DNA of 64,000 nt from Flavobacterium taihuense (GTDB taxonomy: Bacteria > Bacteroidota > Bacteroidia > Flavobacteriales > Flavobacteriaceae). Within the stretch, counting starts at the first letter, position 1, and the number at the start of each line of letters is the position of its first letter. The translations under genes were made by a program, and so were the position numbers. The stretch is taken from the NCBI RefSeq assembly GCF_019351435.1, contig NZ_JAHWYN010000004.1, forward strand, positions 238,505 to 302,504, given 5' to 3'. Below are positions 62,072-64,000 of this stretch, one piece after another. Below the pieces are notes generated by a model that saw only the letters and a program-made list of their open reading frames with translations, was not told the origin of the DNA and made no database searches.

Positions 62072-63346
62072 TTACATTCTTCTTCCATTGTTTCTTGATG
62101 CGTTCTCGCTGCCTCGCGATTCAGTTCTTTGTGCGTTGTTTTCTCTTGGGGAACTGTTTGTGTTTTGGGAATAATTTCTTTGAGGTTCTGCTTTTTGAGC
62201 GTTATTCTCTCTAGGAGTATAGGCTCTGCTTTGGGAATAATCTCTTTGAGGTTCTGTTTTTTGAACGTTATTCTCTCTAGGAGTGTAGGCTCTATTTTGG
62301 GAATAATCTCTTTGAGGTTCTGCTTTTTGAGTGTTATTTTCTCTAGGAGTGTAGGCTCTGTTTTGGGAATAATCTCTTTGAGGTTCTGCTTTTTGAGTGT
62401 TATTTTCTCTAGGAGTGTAGGCTCTGTTTTGTGCATAGTCTCTTTGAGGTTCTGCTTTTTGAATTGTTACTTCTCTTGGAGTGTTCATTCTGTTTTGAGT
62501 ATATTCTTTTTGTGAATTACTAATGTAATTGCTCTTGTTTCTAGTATAATTGGAATTGTTTCTAGAACTAGAAACTTCATTTCTTGAACCACTATAATTG
62601 CTATATCTTCTTTGATCTAACTCATATCTGTTGGAAATTTTATCGTTTCTTCTTGAAAAAGCATATTCAGGATATTGTCTTTCATAACTGTTACAGCTGT
62701 AAGTGTTGTAGATAACCGGAGCGCGGCTACATCTTCTGTAGTTTACATAGTTGTAAGTATTATAATAGTTCACGCAACCATAAACATTCTGTCTGTATCT
62801 GTAAATTGGGTAGGGGTTCCATGCATAGTAATATGTTGGATAATAGTTCCAAGTCCAAGTTGAATAATAAGGACGGTAATAACCACCCCAAAAAGAGGCG
62901 TAAATTTGAGGGGTATAACAATATTCAGGTTCGTAAATATAATTTTGACCATATATATATGCGTTTCCAACTATTTGAATCGAAATTTTGTTGCGTCTGT
63001 CCTTTTCAATTTCAATAGTAGCAACGTCTTGGTACAAGTCGCGACCAATAACTGATTGTATAACAATCACGTGTGTTCTGTTCTCTACAGATTCTATTAC
63101 TCTTAAATAGTCAACACGATTGTCATTGTTCAAGTCTAAATTTGAGATTTGAAGCTTTGGGTCGTTTAATCTTCTTTCAAAATCATTTAAGCTTTCTGAT
63201 TCTCCAAAGATAGAAGAAACGGCAGTCAAATCTAGGTTATCACTAATTTCAGAGTTCATCGCGTTTATTGTTGTTCTATTTTGTGCATTCATTTGAAAGG
63301 CAAAAAAGGAAGCGATAATGGCGGCTAATTGTAATTTGGTTTTCAT
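62072..63346 (-). CDS. Secreted repeat protein of unknown function
   Basis: 424 residues. Signal peptide (about 1-21), a globular part with a DLNNDNRVDYLRVIE stretch (about 72-86) that resembles an EF-hand/dockerin calcium loop, a Tyr/Trp/Pro-rich region (about 140-215), an Asn/Ser/Arg-rich linker, then about five repeats of 22 residues (KAEPQRDYSQNRAYTPRENN as core). The C-terminal half is strongly basic and disordered. It could bind acidic surfaces or nucleic acid outside the cell; no family is recognised beyond the N-terminal part common in flavobacteria. The DNA repeat keeps other frames open, giving false overlapping ORFs. Confidence 0.82.
   Translation of the reverse strand: MKTKLQLAAIIASFFAFQMNAQNRTTINAMNSEISDNLDLTAVSSIFGESESLNDFERRLNDPKLQISNLDLNNDNRVDYLRVIESVENRTHVIVIQSVIGRDLYQDVATIEIEKDRRNKISIQIVGNAYIYGQNYIYEPEYCYTPQIYASFWGGYYRPYYSTWTWNYYPTYYYAWNPYPIYRYRQNVYGCVNYYNTYNYVNYRRCSRAPVIYNTYSCNSYERQYPEYAFSRRNDKISNRYELDQRRYSNYSGSRNEVSSSRNNSNYTRNKSNYISNSQKEYTQNRMNTPREVTIQKAEPQRDYAQNRAYTPRENNTQKAEPQRDYSQNRAYTPRENNTQKAEPQRDYSQNRAYTPRENNVQKTEPQRDYSQSRAYTPRENNAQKAEPQRNYSQNTNSSPRENNAQRTESRGSENASRNNGRRM
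62165..62465. repeat. 66-bp tandem repeat inside the secreted-protein gene
   Basis: At least four full and one partial units; the landmark gggaataat recurs at 62167 and 62233 and onward every 66 bp. Units differ by a few bases. 66 is a multiple of 3, so copy-number change would keep the reading frame. Confidence 0.8.
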
Positions 63347-63414
63347 GGCGAATTTGAGTTAATTGTTTTTTGTCTTAAACATATATACAACAACTGTGCC
63401 AGAAATAATTATTA

Positions 63415-63448
63415 TTGGTGATGGATTTTAGATAAAATTATATATTTG
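63415..63448 (+). promoter_or_regulatory. Promoter of the Asp-box protein gene
   Basis: TTG (63415-63417), 23-nt spacer, TATATTTG (63441-63448), 17 nt before the ATG at 63466. Confidence 0.5.
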
Positions 63449-63465
63449 ATAAAAAATATTCGATT

Positions 63466-64000
63466 ATGATAAAGAAGTTTGTTCTAAGTGTTCTGTTTTT
63501 TAGTATTTTACATTTTTCTGATGCTCAAAATTTAAATAAAAATAAATTAAAACAAACTAGTTTTAGTTCCATTATAATAGATACACTATTTCAAGATAAA
63601 ATTAGTATTCGAGCAATTGTAATCGATCAAGATAAAATTTGGTATGCCGGCGATAAAAACAGATTCGGTTTTTATGATTTAAAATCTAATAAAAGAAACG
63701 AAAAAACCATTGTTGAAGATACTTTACAAATCGAGTTTAGAAGTATTGCGAAAACATCCAATTATATTTACGTACTGAGTGTAGCCAATCCTGGGTTGTT
63801 GTATCAAATAAGTAAAGATGGAAAAAAAACTAAATTGGTCTATCAAGAAAAAAATACTAAAGTGTTTTTTGATAGCATGCAATTTTGGAATGACAAAGAG
63901 GGAATTGCGATAGGTGATCCAATTACCGATTGTCTTTCGATCATAAGGACCCATGATGGTGGAAATACTTGGAGTAAATTACCGGATACTAAAGCCCCTA
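63466..64000 (+). CDS. Secreted Asp-box / BNR-repeat protein, N-terminal part (runs off window)
   Basis: About 178 residues visible. Signal peptide MIKKFVLSVLFFSILHFSDA, then beta-propeller-like strands (IRAIVIDQDKIWYAGDKNRFGF, IEFRSIAKTSNYIYVLSV, in parts), with the Asp-box THDGGNTWSKLP near the end. Asp-box propellers occur in sialidases, YCF48-like assembly factors and many secreted oxidoreductase-annotated proteins; the enzyme residues are not in the visible part. The start is fixed by a nearby promoter. The rest lies beyond the window. Confidence 0.88.
   Translation, partial: MIKKFVLSVLFFSILHFSDAQNLNKNKLKQTSFSSIIIDTLFQDKISIRAIVIDQDKIWYAGDKNRFGFYDLKSNKRNEKTIVEDTLQIEFRSIAKTSNYIYVLSVANPGLLYQISKDGKKTKLVYQEKNTKVFFDSMQFWNDKEGIAIGDPITDCLSIIRTHDGGNTWSKLPDTKAP

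Noticed and set aside
62129..62470. The 66-bp repeats as a CRISPR-like array
   Set aside because: Head-to-tail units without unique spacers, within an open reading frame.
62068..62515. Two open frames overlapping the 66-bp repeat (122 residues minus, 128 residues plus) with repeated protein sequence
   Set aside because: The repeat length is a multiple of three, so every frame stays open. Only the 424-residue frame has a signal peptide and a non-repeat domain.

Overview
The window is AT-rich (roughly one third G+C by eye) chromosomal DNA of a Bacteroidota bacterium, almost certainly a flavobacterium close to Flavobacterium. The signs are -7 boxes of the TAnnTTTG type, weak or absent Shine-Dalgarno sequences, an outer-membrane TonB receptor with a carboxypeptidase-regulatory-like N-domain, a Rho factor with a large disordered insertion, Bacteroidota-restricted families (DUF4293, probably DUF6048, DUF6452 and DUF6095), and many lipoproteins with short lipobox signals. 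I saw no rRNA, tRNA, CRISPR array, transposase or integrase.

Layout. 1-4.7 kb: 5' part of a TonB receptor (minus), then ychF, a BrkB/YihY membrane protein and an FMN reductase. 4.9-9.4 kb: a 1324-residue multi-PAS histidine kinase and a single-domain receiver. 9.6-14.2 kb: topoisomerase IV (parE, parC), closed by a palindromic bidirectional terminator. 14.3-21.7 kb (minus): a DEDDh exonuclease translationally coupled to a cNMP/CBS/DUF294 protein, TerC, small lipoprotein and membrane genes, a pentapeptide-repeat protein, murQ. 22-24.9 kb: ZIP transporter and two methyltransferases. 25-29 kb: an accessory cluster (alpha/beta hydrolase, GH19 lysozyme-like enzyme, barrel-like outer-membrane protein, small unknown protein), which is the best candidate for an uncharacterised system. 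29.5-35 kb: rlmD with DUF6452 and DUF6048 genes, lipoproteins, an AI-2E family permease. 35-38.5 kb: OsmC protein and a divergent ArsR / cytochrome P450 + ABM monooxygenase cassette. 39-47.4 kb: aldo/keto reductase, cysM-epsC, SGNH hydrolase, an atypical Nramp, histidine decarboxylase divergent from an Lrp regulator, cysK. 47.5-56.5 kb: lpdA, an HNH/HTH protein, an ABC exporter, truA, a YfcE-like phosphodiesterase, a LuxR-type response regulator with a TPR histidine kinase, DUF4293. 56.7-64 kb: rho, an RsmB-like methyltransferase, a Kup potassium transporter, a secreted protein with 66-bp repeats, and the start of an Asp-box secreted protein.

Much of the window is core housekeeping. The unexpected structure is mostly intergenic. 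Four copies of a dispersed palindromic element share conserved ends but have different stems (18.2, 33.2, 51.9 and 52.9 kb). A four-unit array of hairpins lies upstream of lpdA. Several short word repeats sit at gene ends.

Coordinates of start codons were corrected where the longest open frame began at a TTG or GTG and an internal ATG fits the family better. Function calls rest on motifs recognised by eye; no database search was run.
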